NCBI GenBank assembly: GCA_027019175.1
Contig: JALUXB010000043.1
Location: 1-53,447 of the forward strand
Origin: Sulfurovum sp.
Lineage (GTDB): Bacteria > Campylobacterota > Campylobacteria > Campylobacterales > Sulfurovaceae
DNA length: 53,447 nucleotides
Direction of reading: 5' to 3'
The translations under genes were made by a program, and so were the position numbers. This document shows, in pieces, positions 42,393-51,402 of this stretch. The notes below the pieces were generated by a model. The model had not been told where the DNA came from, did not search any database, and worked only from the letters and a program-made list of their open reading frames with translations. How positions within the stretch are numbered: position 1 is the first letter of the stretch; each line of letters begins with the position of its first letter.

Positions 42393-43249
42393 TCTATTAT
42401 TATGCACATACGGGCCACAAAGTTGGACTGGAGAGAGCCAGAAGAGGGGTGACCGTACTGCGTCAGCTCGAAGCAGCCGGCAGAGAGGTACAGCTTCTGG
42501 TCAATGATTTCCGTGCCGGTGTGGCAATGAAAGAGGAACAAGGGCTTAAAGATTATGTAAATATTGAAACAGTGCAGGATATTGATGCGATCGCGCAGAT
42601 GGGTGACAGTGTCATCATTGACAGTGATGAAGATGACCACGGCAGACTGGTTAAGTACTGTGCCGATTTTAAAACGGTCTACCGTTTCGCACATGATGAG
42701 AAAGATGTTTCTATTCATGGTGAGACACTTTTCAGACCGGACTGTCATAACCCGGAGTGTGAAGAGGCGGTGATTGTCGATGCCCAGTACTTTGAGAAAA
42801 CATCCAAAACCGAGAGGGTGCTTTTTTTTCTGCGAGACTACGACCATGACAAGACCATCTTGAATAATGCCGATTTCTTTAGGCAGTTTGATATGGAGCT
42901 GCTGTTAGGGCACTATTTCTTTGTAAAATACGAAAATGATTTGGAAAAACTTTTTTACAGGCTGCATGAACCTGAAGAATATACGGAGTTGCTCAGTACC
43001 AGTACGACTGTGGTGACAGCATCTGCACAGGCAGCGGTAGAGGCAAAGGCGAGTGGTGTGAAGGTGATTTTTATGCTGCTTGAAAAGCAAAAACCACTCT
43101 ATCCGGCAGCTCTTTTGCAGGCATTTGGCATTGATGTTGTTGATGGTTTTGATGTGAGTGCACTTGACGCAGCACTGAAGAAAGAGAACCCTGAAGCGAC
43201 AAAAGCATTGCATGCATTTTCTGCGGATGCTTTGCTGAAAGAGATTTAA
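42389..43249 (+). CDS. Unknown protein overlapping mnmG, glycosyltransferase-B-like layout
   Basis: A 286-aa cytoplasmic protein with no signal peptide. It begins [40 protein letters not shown], a Rossmann-type start with a GHxxGLxRA-like turn reminiscent of nucleotide-sugar GT-B or PseG-like proteins, and has [21 protein letters not shown] and [21 protein letters not shown] later. I do not recognise a named family. It overlaps mnmG by four bases, so its expression is tied to tRNA modification genes. Function is unknown. Confidence 0.6.
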   Translation: MIYYYAHTGHKVGLERARRGVTVLRQLEAAGREVQLLVNDFRAGVAMKEEQGLKDYVNIETVQDIDAIAQMGDSVIIDSDEDDHGRLVKYCADFKTVYRFAHDEKDVSIHGETLFRPDCHNPECEEAVIVDAQYFEKTSKTERVLFFLRDYDHDKTILNNADFFRQFDMELLLGHYFFVKYENDLEKLFYRLHEPEEYTELLSTSTTVVTASAQAAVEAKASGVKVIFMLLEKQKPLYPAALLQAFGIDVVDGFDVSALDAALKKENPEATKALHAFSADALLKEI

Positions 43250-43269
43250 TCATTACCTTAAATCTGTAA

Positions 43270-43300
43270 GTAAATTAGGAGATATAAACTCCTAATTTAC
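43270..43300. repeat. 12-bp-arm hairpin upstream of petABC
   Basis: Perfect arms GTAAATTAGGAG (43270-43281) and CTCCTAATTTAC (43289-43300) around a 7-nt loop, 21 nt after the preceding stop. No T-run follows. It resembles the hairpin at 12272-12294 upstream of ccoN. Confidence 0.7.
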
Positions 43301-43364
43301 AATGTGTAACACCTTTTCCTCTTTCCCTATTTCTTGAGCGGCATCAATACACTTTTAATTCATT

Positions 43365-43370
43365 TATACT
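43365..43370 (+). promoter_or_regulatory. -10 element of petABC
   Basis: TATACT, 62 nt before petA, without a clear -35. A second possible -10 (TATAAC) lies closer, around 43391. Confidence 0.4.
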
Positions 43371-43431
43371 ACAATTAATGGTTAAAAGACTATAACGAAT
43401 GATTAACAACATCATAACGAAAGGAAAAGCT

Positions 43432-43974
43432 ATGGCTAACAACAACGGTCGTCGTGACTTTATGGGCAAAGCTTTGGGCGGATTTACTGCTCTGGGCGGG
43501 CTTGGTGCACTTTATGCAATGAAGCGTACGTGGGATCCTTTGCCAAGTGTCAAGGCAGCAGGATTCACTACATTGAATATGAAAGAGTACAAAGAGGGAC
43601 AACTTGTCACTGAAAAATGGAGAGGAAAGCCAATCTTCGTACTTAAACAGACCCCGGCTACAATTGAAAAACTCAAAAAAGAGAAACCGGATGATCTGAA
43701 GCGTCTGATCAAAGTCGGTGATGCGCACTATACGGTATGTATCGGACTTTGTACCCACCTGGGATGTATTCCTGGATTCCGTCCGGAAGAACAGGACTTC
43801 CTTTGTGCGTGTCACGGAGGAATGTATGACATTACAGCACAGGTAACCAAGGCGCCACCGCCACGCGGGTTGGATATTCCTCCATTTAGAATTGATGGGG
43901 AAAAGCTTGTTCTGGGTGAAGAAGGTCCTGAGTATAAAAAGATGCTTGAAGATGGCATCACAATGCCGGTATAA
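43432..43974 (+). CDS. petA: Ubiquinol-cytochrome c reductase Rieske iron-sulfur subunit
   Basis: Carries electrons from quinol to cytochrome c1. The 180-aa product has a twin-arginine signal R7-R8-D-F-M-G-K with a hydrophobic stretch to about residue 30, then the Rieske motifs C107-T-H109-L-G-C112 and C125-A-C127-H128. C107, H109, C125 and H128 would hold the [2Fe-2S] cluster and C112-C127 form the disulfide. AAAGGA precedes the ATG at 43432; the in-frame ATG 11 codons earlier has none. Confidence 0.96.
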   Translation: MANNNGRRDFMGKALGGFTALGGLGALYAMKRTWDPLPSVKAAGFTTLNMKEYKEGQLVTEKWRGKPIFVLKQTPATIEKLKKEKPDDLKRLIKVGDAHYTVCIGLCTHLGCIPGFRPEEQDFLCACHGGMYDITAQVTKAPPPRGLDIPPFRIDGEKLVLGEEGPEYKKMLEDGITMPV

Positions 43975-43984
43975 GGGGGCATAA

Positions 43985-45205
43985 ATGGCACATTTTGATG
44001 AAAATGCAAGACCGTTCAGCCACAAGTGGCTGAATGAGAGATTGGCAGTGGATACGCTCAAGCGTGTACTGTCGACAGAGTACTGGATTCCGAAAAATAT
44101 CAACTTCCTGTGGGCAATGGGAATGGTTCTCGCTGCGACATTCGGACTGTTGTTGATTTCAGGGATTTTCCTGTTGATGTATTATCAGCCAAACACACAA
44201 TTGGCCTTTGACTCGGTCAACTACACGATCATGAGTGAAGTGGGGTACGGTTGGCTCTGGAGACATATTCACGGTGTAGGTGCATCCGTTGTATTCCTGA
44301 TCATCTATATCCATATGTTCACAGGGATCTATTATGGTTCCTACAAGCGTGGTAGAGAGCTTATCTGGCTTTCGGGGATGCTTCTTTTTGTACTCTTCTC
44401 GGCAGAAGCTTTTTCAGGCTACATGCTTCCATGGGGTCAAATGAGTTACTGGGCAGGAATGGTAATTACCAACCTTTTCTCTATGGGTGGACTGCATCTG
44501 AACGGTCTGGTTGAGTGGATCAGAGGTGACTACGTTCCTGGACAGGCATTCCTGAACCGATTCTTTATGCTTCACGTACTGCTTGTACCGTTGGCGATCA
44601 TCGGTGTTATTGTTCTGCACTTTGGTACACTGAGAATCCCTCACGTCAACAATCAGGACGGTGAAGAGATTGACTTTGAAGAGGCTGCAGAGCTTTACAA
44701 AGCAGGTAAAATAAAAGAATCCAAAGTGATTCCGTTTAATCCGGTTTTCCTGAGTAAAGACGTATTTGTTATGGGAGTTTACTTTGTGATCTTCTTCTAT
44801 CTTGTCTTTTACCATTTTGAATTCGCGATGGATCCGGTTAACTTTGACCCGGCCAACCCATTGAAGACACCGACACACATTTATCCTGAGTGGTACTTCC
44901 TGTGGAGTTATGAGGTTCTTCGACCGTTCTCAACCAATATTGGGTTGATTGCGTTTGCGTTTGCGCAGGTGATTTTCTTCCTCCTGCCTTTCCTTGACAG
45001 AAGCCCTAATGTGGCACCGGCAAGCAGAAGAGGATTGTTCAAATATTGGTTCTGGGCACTTTTGATCGACATGATTATCCTGACATTTATGGGTAAACTG
45101 CCACCAGAAGGTATCTGGAGTACGATAGGACTTGTTGCAGCACTGACCTTTTTTGGTCTGTGGATTGCGCTGCCTATCATCACATCTAAAGAAAAGAAAC
45201 TGTAA
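43985..45205 (+). CDS. petB: Cytochrome b subunit of the bc1 complex
   Basis: A 406-aa membrane subunit with the two haem b sites and quinone sites. It shows WRHIHGVGASVVFLIIYIHMF (haem histidines), LSAEAFSGYMLPWGQMSYW (Qo region), LHVLLVPLAI with FFMLHVLLVP, and PTHIYPEWYFLWSYEVLR, the PEWY sequence of the Qo site. Eight to nine membrane segments are visible, so it is the long full cytochrome b rather than a split form. Confidence 0.97.
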   Translation: MAHFDENARPFSHKWLNERLAVDTLKRVLSTEYWIPKNINFLWAMGMVLAATFGLLLISGIFLLMYYQPNTQLAFDSVNYTIMSEVGYGWLWRHIHGVGASVVFLIIYIHMFTGIYYGSYKRGRELIWLSGMLLFVLFSAEAFSGYMLPWGQMSYWAGMVITNLFSMGGLHLNGLVEWIRGDYVPGQAFLNRFFMLHVLLVPLAIIGVIVLHFGTLRIPHVNNQDGEEIDFEEAAELYKAGKIKESKVIPFNPVFLSKDVFVMGVYFVIFFYLVFYHFEFAMDPVNFDPANPLKTPTHIYPEWYFLWSYEVLRPFSTNIGLIAFAFAQVIFFLLPFLDRSPNVAPASRRGLFKYWFWALLIDMIILTFMGKLPPEGIWSTIGLVAALTFFGLWIALPIITSKEKKL

Positions 45206-45216
45206 GGAGTAAAGCA

Positions 45217-46122
45217 ATGAAAGAATTGAAAATACTTGGAGTTGTTGTCGTCTTTACTCTGATCCTTTATTGGGGCGTAGAGCCGTTTGCACACTCTCAA
45301 ATGCACAAACATGTTGAAGGTCATGATTTTAAATACCCTGATCTTCCTGCGTTGAAAGTCAAAGGAAACGCTGAAAACGGAAAAGCACTCGTTGCTGCCT
45401 GTGTCGGTTGTCACTCAATCAAATCCCAAGGGATGGCTGCACCTATGGATGCAGTCACTTCTGCACAGACATATGGTGTCAACCCGCCTGATCTGAGTAA
45501 TATGGGAGCGTTGCTTGATGAGAAATTCTTCGCACATTTCCTGCTTGATCCTGCAAAGGTTACCAAGTCCAAACACTTTGCAATGCCGCCAAGTGCCGGA
45601 AGTGAGCAGGATGCTGCAGATATCGTAGCGTATTTCAAATCAATCGCACCGAAAGAGATTTCTCCGAAAGAAGCGTATGAAACTGCATGTGGTAGATGTC
45701 ATGCCAACCGTTATGACCATTGGACACAGATTGGTGAAGTACCAAAAACAAAGTCTAACATCAAAACAGGTGTAGACCTTGATGCTCTTGCATTCAAGAA
45801 AAAAGTTGGTATTTATGAGAATAAATTGGCAGACTATATGGGTAAACTGCCACCTGACCTCTCTATTATTATTAGAGCGAGAAGTGAACAGTTCCTGGAA
45901 ACTTTTGTTGAAGATCCTCAGTCACAGCTGCCTGGTACAGCAATGCCAAGAGTCGGTTTGACAAAAGAGGGTTACGAAAAAGTAAAAGCCTATCTTGAGA
46001 AGACTGGTGATCCAAGTAAGCCGAAACGAGAAGAGTTAGGACCATGGGTGATCGGATACTTTGTCCTCTTCGCATTCCTCGCGTTCCTATGGAAAAAATC
46101 AATCTGGAAAGGGCATCACTAA
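45217..46122 (+). CDS. petC: Dihaem cytochrome c subunit of the bc1 complex
   Basis: A 301-aa protein with two haem sites, C62-VGC-H66 and CGRCHA near residue 154, between an N-terminal membrane helix (about 6-19) and a C-terminal one (about 272-290). Campylobacterota use such a dihaem, cytochrome c4-like subunit in place of the monohaem cytochrome c1. AAGGAG precedes the ATG 12 nt after petB. It passes electrons onward, plausibly to the cbb3 oxidase. Confidence 0.93.
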   Translation: MKELKILGVVVVFTLILYWGVEPFAHSQMHKHVEGHDFKYPDLPALKVKGNAENGKALVAACVGCHSIKSQGMAAPMDAVTSAQTYGVNPPDLSNMGALLDEKFFAHFLLDPAKVTKSKHFAMPPSAGSEQDAADIVAYFKSIAPKEISPKEAYETACGRCHANRYDHWTQIGEVPKTKSNIKTGVDLDALAFKKKVGIYENKLADYMGKLPPDLSIIIRARSEQFLETFVEDPQSQLPGTAMPRVGLTKEGYEKVKAYLEKTGDPSKPKREELGPWVIGYFVLFAFLAFLWKKSIWKGHH

Positions 46123-46139
46123 TTTGTGATCTTTCCTGA

Positions 46140-46158
46140 CCCCGGCTCTTTGCCGGGG
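46140..46158 (+). terminator. Hairpin after petC
   Basis: CCCCGGC (46140-46146), loop TCTTT, GCCGGGG (46152-46158): a very stable 7-bp stem 18 nt after petC. No T-run follows. A weaker second hairpin lies at about 46170-46190. Confidence 0.6.
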
Positions 46159-46236
46159 CATAAGTATTATCATTCCGGATTCGATTCGGGATCTTGCCAT
46201 TTTTCTGCAATAACCTATATTCCATTGACAAACTGA

Positions 46237-46242
46237 TATAAT
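46237..46242 (+). promoter_or_regulatory. -10 element of moaA
   Basis: TATAAT, 93 nt before moaA. A TTGACA lies only 6 nt upstream of it, too close to act as its -35. Confidence 0.4.
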
Positions 46243-46334
46243 TTTATTTGTGCAATTTTTCTTATTTTTTATTCCTAATCCCCGATTTATCTACATTTCG
46301 CTACCCTAACAAAAACTGATACGATTGGAAAGAT

Positions 46335-47315
46335 ATGCTTATAGACGGACATGGTAGAACAGTAAACTATTTGAGGGTTTCAGTGACAGAGCGGTGCAAT
46401 TTCAGATGCCAGTACTGTATGCCCGAAAAACCTTTTTCATGGGTACCCAAAGAGAACCTGCTCTCGTTTGAAGAACTCTTTTTGTTTATGAAAGTGGCGA
46501 TAGATGAAGGAGTCAACAAAATTCGTATTACCGGCGGTGAACCGCTTTTGCGTGAAGACCTTGATACCTTTATCAAAATGATCCACGACTATAGCCCAAA
46601 TATTGATCTTGCGTTAACGACCAATGGATATCTGTTGCCTCAGGTTGCACAGAAGCTCAAAGATGCGGGGCTGAAGAGGTTGAATATTTCACTTGACAGC
46701 CTCAAGCCTGACGTTGCACACAAAATTGCCCAAAAAGATGTGCTTTTGCAGGTACTCAAAGGCATTGACAAAGCACTTGAGGTAGGACTTGGTGTGAAAA
46801 TCAATATGGTACCGCTCAAGAGTATCAATGATAATGAGATCATTGATGTAATGGAGTACTGTATGGAACGGGGGATGAAGATACGCTTTATCGAGTATAT
46901 GGAGAACCGTCATGCCAATATTGATCTTCGAGGGATGCACGGCAAAGAGATCCTTACCAAAGTAAAAGAGAAGTATACAATCCGTGCTTTGGGTCGTGAG
47001 GGGGCAAGTCCGTCATTCAATTATATCATTGAAGAGAACGGCTACGAATTCGGTCTTATCGATCCGCATAAACATGATTTCTGTGAAAGCTGCAATCGTA
47101 TCCGTCTGACTGCCGAGGGCTTCTTGATTCCCTGCCTCTATTTTGACGAGGCGATGAGCATTGCAGAACACGTTAAAAAAGGTGATGTTGAGAGTGCTTC
47201 TAAGGTACTTGCCCAGGTACTTAAAGACAAACCCAAAGAGAACCGCTGGATAGAAGGGGAACTCGAAGAAGGTCAGGAAGTCTCAAGCCGGGCTTTCTAT
47301 GAAACGGGAGGATAA
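46335..47315 (+). CDS. moaA: GTP 3',8-cyclase MoaA
   Basis: A radical SAM enzyme that starts molybdenum cofactor synthesis from GTP. The 326-aa product has C21-NFR-C25-QY-C28 for the SAM cluster, the second cluster cysteines in [18 protein letters not shown], and the C-terminal Gly-Gly (YETGG) needed for activity. All catalytic elements are intact. queE begins 7 nt after its stop. Confidence 0.97.
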   Translation: MLIDGHGRTVNYLRVSVTERCNFRCQYCMPEKPFSWVPKENLLSFEELFLFMKVAIDEGVNKIRITGGEPLLREDLDTFIKMIHDYSPNIDLALTTNGYLLPQVAQKLKDAGLKRLNISLDSLKPDVAHKIAQKDVLLQVLKGIDKALEVGLGVKINMVPLKSINDNEIIDVMEYCMERGMKIRFIEYMENRHANIDLRGMHGKEILTKVKEKYTIRALGREGASPSFNYIIEENGYEFGLIDPHKHDFCESCNRIRLTAEGFLIPCLYFDEAMSIAEHVKKGDVESASKVLAQVLKDKPKENRWIEGELEEGQEVSSRAFYETGG

Positions 47316-47321
47316 TAACTT

Positions 47322-48080
47322 TTGTTTTATCTAACTGAACAGTTCTTTTCCATTCAGGGGGAGGGCAAATATGCAGGTACCCCTTCCTATTTTTTGAGAA
47401 CAGGAGGGTGCAACCTCTCCTGCCCAGGATTTGGTGCCGCCTATGAAGTGGATGGTGAAGTACGTTATGGGTGTGACACCTACTTTGCTGTAGATAGCAG
47501 GTTTTCAAAAACGTGGATTAAAGTGGAACATCCTGATGTACTGATTGCTGAACTTGAGGATGCGTTTAAAAAGATCGGTTATTTGCCAGACATGGTTATC
47601 ACCGGAGGGGAACCGTTGATGTACCACAACGACGATGCTTTTTATGCCGTTGTCTCCTGGCTTGTAGAGCAGGGTATTCGCATTACTTTTGAGACCAACG
47701 GTACGATAGAAATCGATTTTGATACTTACCCGGCATACGGCGCTTGTGTCTTTGCTCTCTCACTCAAACTTGCAAATTCCGGAGAGCCTCGAGAAAAACG
47801 CATCAAGCCGCAGGCGTTGAAAAATATTCAGGCCAATACCAAAGAGTCGTTTTTGAAGTTTACGATAGACAAAGCGCTGGTGGAGACGACAGCATTCGAA
47901 GAGATTGATGAAATCAGAAAGCTATTGCCGGAACTCGATATCTACTGTATGCCGGTGGGAGAAAGCAGGGATACAATATGGCATAATGACAAGGCGGTAT
48001 TTCACTTTTGCATGCAACATAATTTTCACTATAGTGACAGATTACATATAAGAGTATTTGACACTACCCAGGGTGTATAG
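47322..48080 (+). CDS. queE: 7-carboxy-7-deazaguanine synthase QueE with expanded cluster loop
   Basis: A radical SAM enzyme of queuosine synthesis. The 252-aa product has the typical SIQGEGKYAGTPSYFLRTGGCNL start, VITGGEPLM, and FETNGT. The cluster loop is unusual: C30-NLS-C34 is followed by 16 residues before C51-D, giving CX3CX16C instead of CX3CX2C. QueE proteins with long loops are known (CX14CX2C), but this arrangement differs. Start is TTG with GGGAGG about 10 nt upstream; no better start exists before the conserved region. With queD nearby, a full queuosine pathway is plausible. Confidence 0.85.
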   Translation: MFYLTEQFFSIQGEGKYAGTPSYFLRTGGCNLSCPGFGAAYEVDGEVRYGCDTYFAVDSRFSKTWIKVEHPDVLIAELEDAFKKIGYLPDMVITGGEPLMYHNDDAFYAVVSWLVEQGIRITFETNGTIEIDFDTYPAYGACVFALSLKLANSGEPREKRIKPQALKNIQANTKESFLKFTIDKALVETTAFEEIDEIRKLLPELDIYCMPVGESRDTIWHNDKAVFHFCMQHNFHYSDRLHIRVFDTTQGV

Positions 48081-48183
48081 TATATATTTTATAACATTAT
48101 AAAAATAATAATTAAATCATATAAGATAGCCCCAAGCTTATTCGGAGTAATATTATCCTAATAAAATAGTAAGGAGTTGTTTC

Positions 48184-48693
48184 ATGAAAGAGATTACACT
48201 CGATACAAAGATCGCTGATCTGCTGAATGAGTATGACGGAATGAAAGATATACTTATACAGATAAACCCCAAATTTAAAAAACTCAACAACCCGGTACTC
48301 AGAAAAACACTTGCAAAAATTGCAGGTGTAAAACAGGCTGCTGTGGTGGGAGGAATGGATCCTGTCGATCTGTTAAACCAACTTCGTGAGGCAGTTGGCC
48401 AGCCACCTGTTGATATAAATACACCCAAAGGGGAAGTAGAGGCAGAAGAAGCACCGGAATGGATACTTAAAGAGCCAAAACAGACACTCAACGCCAATGA
48501 AATACTTGATGAAGAACGTAATCCTTTGGCAGAACTGCATAAAGCACTCAAAACAATATCTGAAGACGAGATAATTACGATAGAAGCAGATTTCCAGCCT
48601 GAACCGCTTATGGATGAGATGCTGAAGGCAGGACATGAAGTCTTTTCACGTGAAGTTAGACCAAATCATTTTATTACCTACATTAAAAAATAG
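48184..48693 (+). CDS. DUF1858/DUF2249 domain protein
   Basis: A 169-aa protein: residues ~1-65 form DUF1858 (KIADLLNEYDGMKDILIQINPKFKKLNNPVLRKTLAKIAG), a hydrophilic linker follows, and the end (DFQPEPLMDEMLKAGHEVFSREV) matches a DUF2249-like domain. Such proteins often occur with redox and iron-sulfur genes and may bind metal or nitric oxide related ligands; function is not established. AAGGAG precedes the ATG. It starts a run of closely spaced genes to 50832. Confidence 0.75.
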   Translation: MKEITLDTKIADLLNEYDGMKDILIQINPKFKKLNNPVLRKTLAKIAGVKQAAVVGGMDPVDLLNQLREAVGQPPVDINTPKGEVEAEEAPEWILKEPKQTLNANEILDEERNPLAELHKALKTISEDEIITIEADFQPEPLMDEMLKAGHEVFSREVRPNHFITYIKK

Positions 48694-48696
48694 ATA

Positions 48697-49233
48697 ATGA
48701 GAGTACATACTTCTTTCTCTGTTGTGATACGTCTTTTGCTATGGTTTGTGATGATCGTCGGAGGTACAGTCTATGCCTTGATGTGTGACTGGCATAATCC
48801 TCTTTTTACAAATATTTTTTTTCATCTTGTGTGTGGCATACTGGGTATTGTTATCCTTAAACTGGCATTCAATGCTGCAGCTAACGGCGGGCGGGAATTG
48901 GCTCAAGGACGTGTGGGAAATATCCCCCGCTTGGAGACCAACAGGCTGGTTACCAGCGGTATTTACAGCTGTATGCGTCATCCTATGCTTTTTGGTTTAA
49001 CACTGCTGCCACTTGGCTGGGCACTGTTGCTTGGAAGCCCAACATTCATTACCATAGTCGCACCGTTGGAGATGCTGTTTATTATAGTAATGGTTATGGT
49101 TTTTGAAGAGAGGGAAGCGGAACAAAAATTTGGTGAGGACTATCTTTGGTATCGTCAGAAAGTACCAATGATCTCTTTCAAACTGATGTGTTTGAAGCAG
49201 CTTTTTGGATTTAAAAAAGGTACAATAGCATAA
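48697..49233 (+). CDS. Integral membrane methyltransferase-like protein (isoprenylcysteine carboxyl methyltransferase family)
   Basis: A 178-aa protein with four or five membrane helices and the family motif LVTSGIYSCMRHPMLFGLTLLPLGWAL followed by EEREAEQKFGEDYLWYRQKVPM. These are the hallmarks of PEMT/ICMT-like and DUF1295-related membrane enzymes. The substrate in bacteria is usually unknown. It follows the DUF1858 gene by 3 nt. Confidence 0.8.
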   Translation: MRVHTSFSVVIRLLLWFVMIVGGTVYALMCDWHNPLFTNIFFHLVCGILGIVILKLAFNAAANGGRELAQGRVGNIPRLETNRLVTSGIYSCMRHPMLFGLTLLPLGWALLLGSPTFITIVAPLEMLFIIVMVMVFEEREAEQKFGEDYLWYRQKVPMISFKLMCLKQLFGFKKGTIA

Positions 49234-49243
49234 AGGAGTATAA

Positions 49244-49609
49244 ATGACATTTTCAGATGAAGATATTTACGCAGCAGTAAAACACCATCTGCCGGAGGTA
49301 AATGAATATATCGCGTCTCACGGCGGTACGATCAAACTGCTTGGAGTCAAGAATGGAACAGTATATATCGAACTCGCCGGAACCTGTCATGGATGTTCCA
49401 TGAGTTTGATGACGACTAAAATGGTTGTGCAAAAGCGTCTTAGAGAGCTAATACACCCTGAATTAACAGTGGTCAATGTGGATGGAACTCCAGAAAATGC
49501 GCTTCCTGATGATGTGTATCGTGAAGATGAACCTGAGGAAGATGAGGAAATCGATGAAGAGATCTCTCTGTGGGATAAAGCCAAAGGCTTCTTTGGTAAG
49601 GAGAATTAA
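49244..49609 (+). CDS. NifU-like iron-sulfur protein
   Basis: A 121-aa protein with a NifU C-terminal domain: an N-terminal helix, GGTIKLLGVKNGTVYIELAGTC48-HG-C51-SMS, and a strongly acidic tail. The CxxC pair can bind an iron-sulfur cluster for transfer to target proteins. AAGGAG precedes the ATG. Its place beside DUF1858 and flavin reductase genes suggests a role in redox cofactor supply. Confidence 0.85.
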   Translation: MTFSDEDIYAAVKHHLPEVNEYIASHGGTIKLLGVKNGTVYIELAGTCHGCSMSLMTTKMVVQKRLRELIHPELTVVNVDGTPENALPDDVYREDEPEEDEEIDEEISLWDKAKGFFGKEN

Positions 49610-49611
49610 CG

Positions 49612-50205
49612 ATGCATTTCACTATCGCTGATATGGAAAATAAAACCGATATTTACAAACTGATGTCACAGACGATCATCCCGCGTCCTATTGCGTGGAT
49701 TGTCACAGAAGATGATGAGATAGTCAATATTGCACCATTCAGTTACTTTACCGGGCTCTCATCGAGTCCAGCAACAGTGCTTGTCTCCATTGGCCACAAG
49801 AGTGACGGTACACCTAAAGATACATTGGCAAACTTGAGAAAGCATAAACGCTGTACACTCTGTATGGTTGAAGGTGGAGACCTCAAAAAGATGCACTACA
49901 GTTCCAAAGCGCTTGGGCATGATGAAAGTGAAGCTGAGCTCTTTGACATAGACACAAATCGTGAAAAAGAGGATTTTCCTCCTAAGATTACATCTTCTCC
50001 CGTAGTCTATTTCTGTGAACTAATGCAGGAAATTACATTGGGTGGGGCAACAGTACCGGTTATTCTGGAGATTAAAGAGATCTTTGTGGATGACAAGATC
50101 GTTACCGATAGGGAAAAACTTGATATCGTATTCGATCCGGTAGCACGTATCGGGAAAAGTTATGCTTTTTTGGATGAAGCAGTAACTCCGCCGCCCATAC
50201 CTTAA
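49612..50205 (+). CDS. Flavin reductase family protein
   Basis: A 197-aa FMN-binding split-barrel protein. The start PRPIAWIVTEDDEIVNIAPFSYFTGLSSSPATVLVSIG is the typical FMN-site segment, with KDTLANLRK following. These proteins bind FMN and may reduce it with NAD(P)H. No partner oxygenase is adjacent. AAGGAG precedes the ATG. Confidence 0.85.
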   Translation: MHFTIADMENKTDIYKLMSQTIIPRPIAWIVTEDDEIVNIAPFSYFTGLSSSPATVLVSIGHKSDGTPKDTLANLRKHKRCTLCMVEGGDLKKMHYSSKALGHDESEAELFDIDTNREKEDFPPKITSSPVVYFCELMQEITLGGATVPVILEIKEIFVDDKIVTDREKLDIVFDPVARIGKSYAFLDEAVTPPPIP

Positions 50206-50250
50206 GTCGCTTTTGTTAAAATCAATGATTATAGCAAAAGTGAGGCAGCT

Positions 50251-50832
50251 ATGTTGATCCGTAAACTTTTCAAATTTGAAAATGCGCATATTGTCAGAGA
50301 CTGCAGTACCCGGCGTTGCAGTGAAAATATTCACGGGCACTCTTATCGTGTAGAAGTGCTTCTTGAATCCAATTACCTTGACAATGGGCAGATGGTCTAT
50401 GATTTTGGTTTGACAAAACTCTATATCAAGACCCTGATTGATTCCTTCGATCATGCGATTACCCTCTGGCATGAAGATGATAAAGCATATGTAGAAGCGA
50501 TGAAAAGGCACTCTCAGCGCTGGATAGAGCTTCCTGTTTCCCCCTCAGCAGAGCAGTTTGCCAGAATCTTTTTTCTAATAGTCGAAAAAATACTTGCATC
50601 TACACAGAAGAGAAACGGTGAAAAAGAGGTAAAGCTGCACAGTGTCATTGTCCATGAAACCGATACAGGATATGCACAGGCATTTGAAGCAGACGCTCAC
50701 AGTGTACTGATGGGAACAATCGATCTGAATCAGATTGTGTTCTCTCCCCAGGTGCGAAGTGAGTGGGATGATGGAGAATTATGGGCAAAACTGTTGGCGG
50801 GTGAGATGCTTGCTGTACCGGCAAAGGTGTAA
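50251..50832 (+). CDS. queD: 6-carboxytetrahydropterin synthase family protein (QueD-like)
   Basis: A 193-aa protein with the zinc site of 6-pyruvoyl-tetrahydropterin synthases: FKFENAHIV (first His), then RRCSENIHGHSYRVEVLLE with the HGH pair and the catalytic-type cysteine, and FDHAITLWHEDD for the third element. It is longer than typical QueD (~120-140 aa), mainly in the C-terminal half, where HETDTGYAQAFEAD carries the conserved Glu. In the queuosine pathway it makes the substrate of QueE, whose gene is 2 kb upstream. Confidence 0.85.
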   Translation: MLIRKLFKFENAHIVRDCSTRRCSENIHGHSYRVEVLLESNYLDNGQMVYDFGLTKLYIKTLIDSFDHAITLWHEDDKAYVEAMKRHSQRWIELPVSPSAEQFARIFFLIVEKILASTQKRNGEKEVKLHSVIVHETDTGYAQAFEADAHSVLMGTIDLNQIVFSPQVRSEWDDGELWAKLLAGEMLAVPAKV

Positions 50833-50841
50833 GGAGGAAAA

Positions 50842-51402
50842 GTGAAAAAAAATATATCTCTTTTAATGGTGATGGCTGGGATAGTGCTCCTGTCTGGATG
50901 TAAAGACAAGGAGACGGAGCAGGCGGTTGCCAAAGCGACAGCACAGAGTGCCAAATTGGTGAAAGCGCATGATACAAAGATCAGTGATGCAACAAAACAG
51001 ACAGCGACACAATTGGCAAAAGATACGACACAGGTTGCAAAAAAAGCTGTTGAGAGTGTTAAAACACATGCTGTACATACAATTGCTGAAGCAAAGAAGA
51101 CAATTCAGGAAGTTGTCGTGGCTCAGGCTCCCGGAGACCGTGGCAAAGTGCTCTATCAAAAATGTGCAGGCTGTCACGGTGAGCAGGGAGAGAAGCAGGC
51201 TTTGGGAAAGTCTGCACTGCTTGCCGGACAGTCTGCTTCCGATCTGGCAAATAAGCTGATCGCATACAAAGAGGGGAAACGTAATGTGGCAGGAATGGGA
51301 AATTTAATGAAAACTCAGCTTGCTTCTATGCAAAAAAGTGATATATTGGCGCTTGCGGAATATATTTCGACATTTCAAACAAAAAAAGGTAACACAAAAT
51401 GA
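50842..51402 (+). CDS. Lipoprotein cytochrome c
   Basis: A 186-aa periplasmic protein with a lipoprotein signal (LLSGC, lipid at C20), a 75-residue Ala/Lys/Thr-rich helical spacer, and a C-terminal cytochrome domain with C108-AG-C111-H112 and GMGNLMK for the methionine ligand region. The spacer resembles a rod holding the haem domain away from the membrane. Start is GTG after AAGGAGG. The stop overlaps the next gene (ATGA). Confidence 0.85.
   Translation: MKKNISLLMVMAGIVLLSGCKDKETEQAVAKATAQSAKLVKAHDTKISDATKQTATQLAKDTTQVAKKAVESVKTHAVHTIAEAKKTIQEVVVAQAPGDRGKVLYQKCAGCHGEQGEKQALGKSALLAGQSASDLANKLIAYKEGKRNVAGMGNLMKTQLASMQKSDILALAEYISTFQTKKGNTK

Noticed and set aside
46225-46242. TTGACA with TATAAT as a full promoter for moaA
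   Set aside because: The spacer is only 6 nt, so the hexamers cannot work together; only the -10 was kept.
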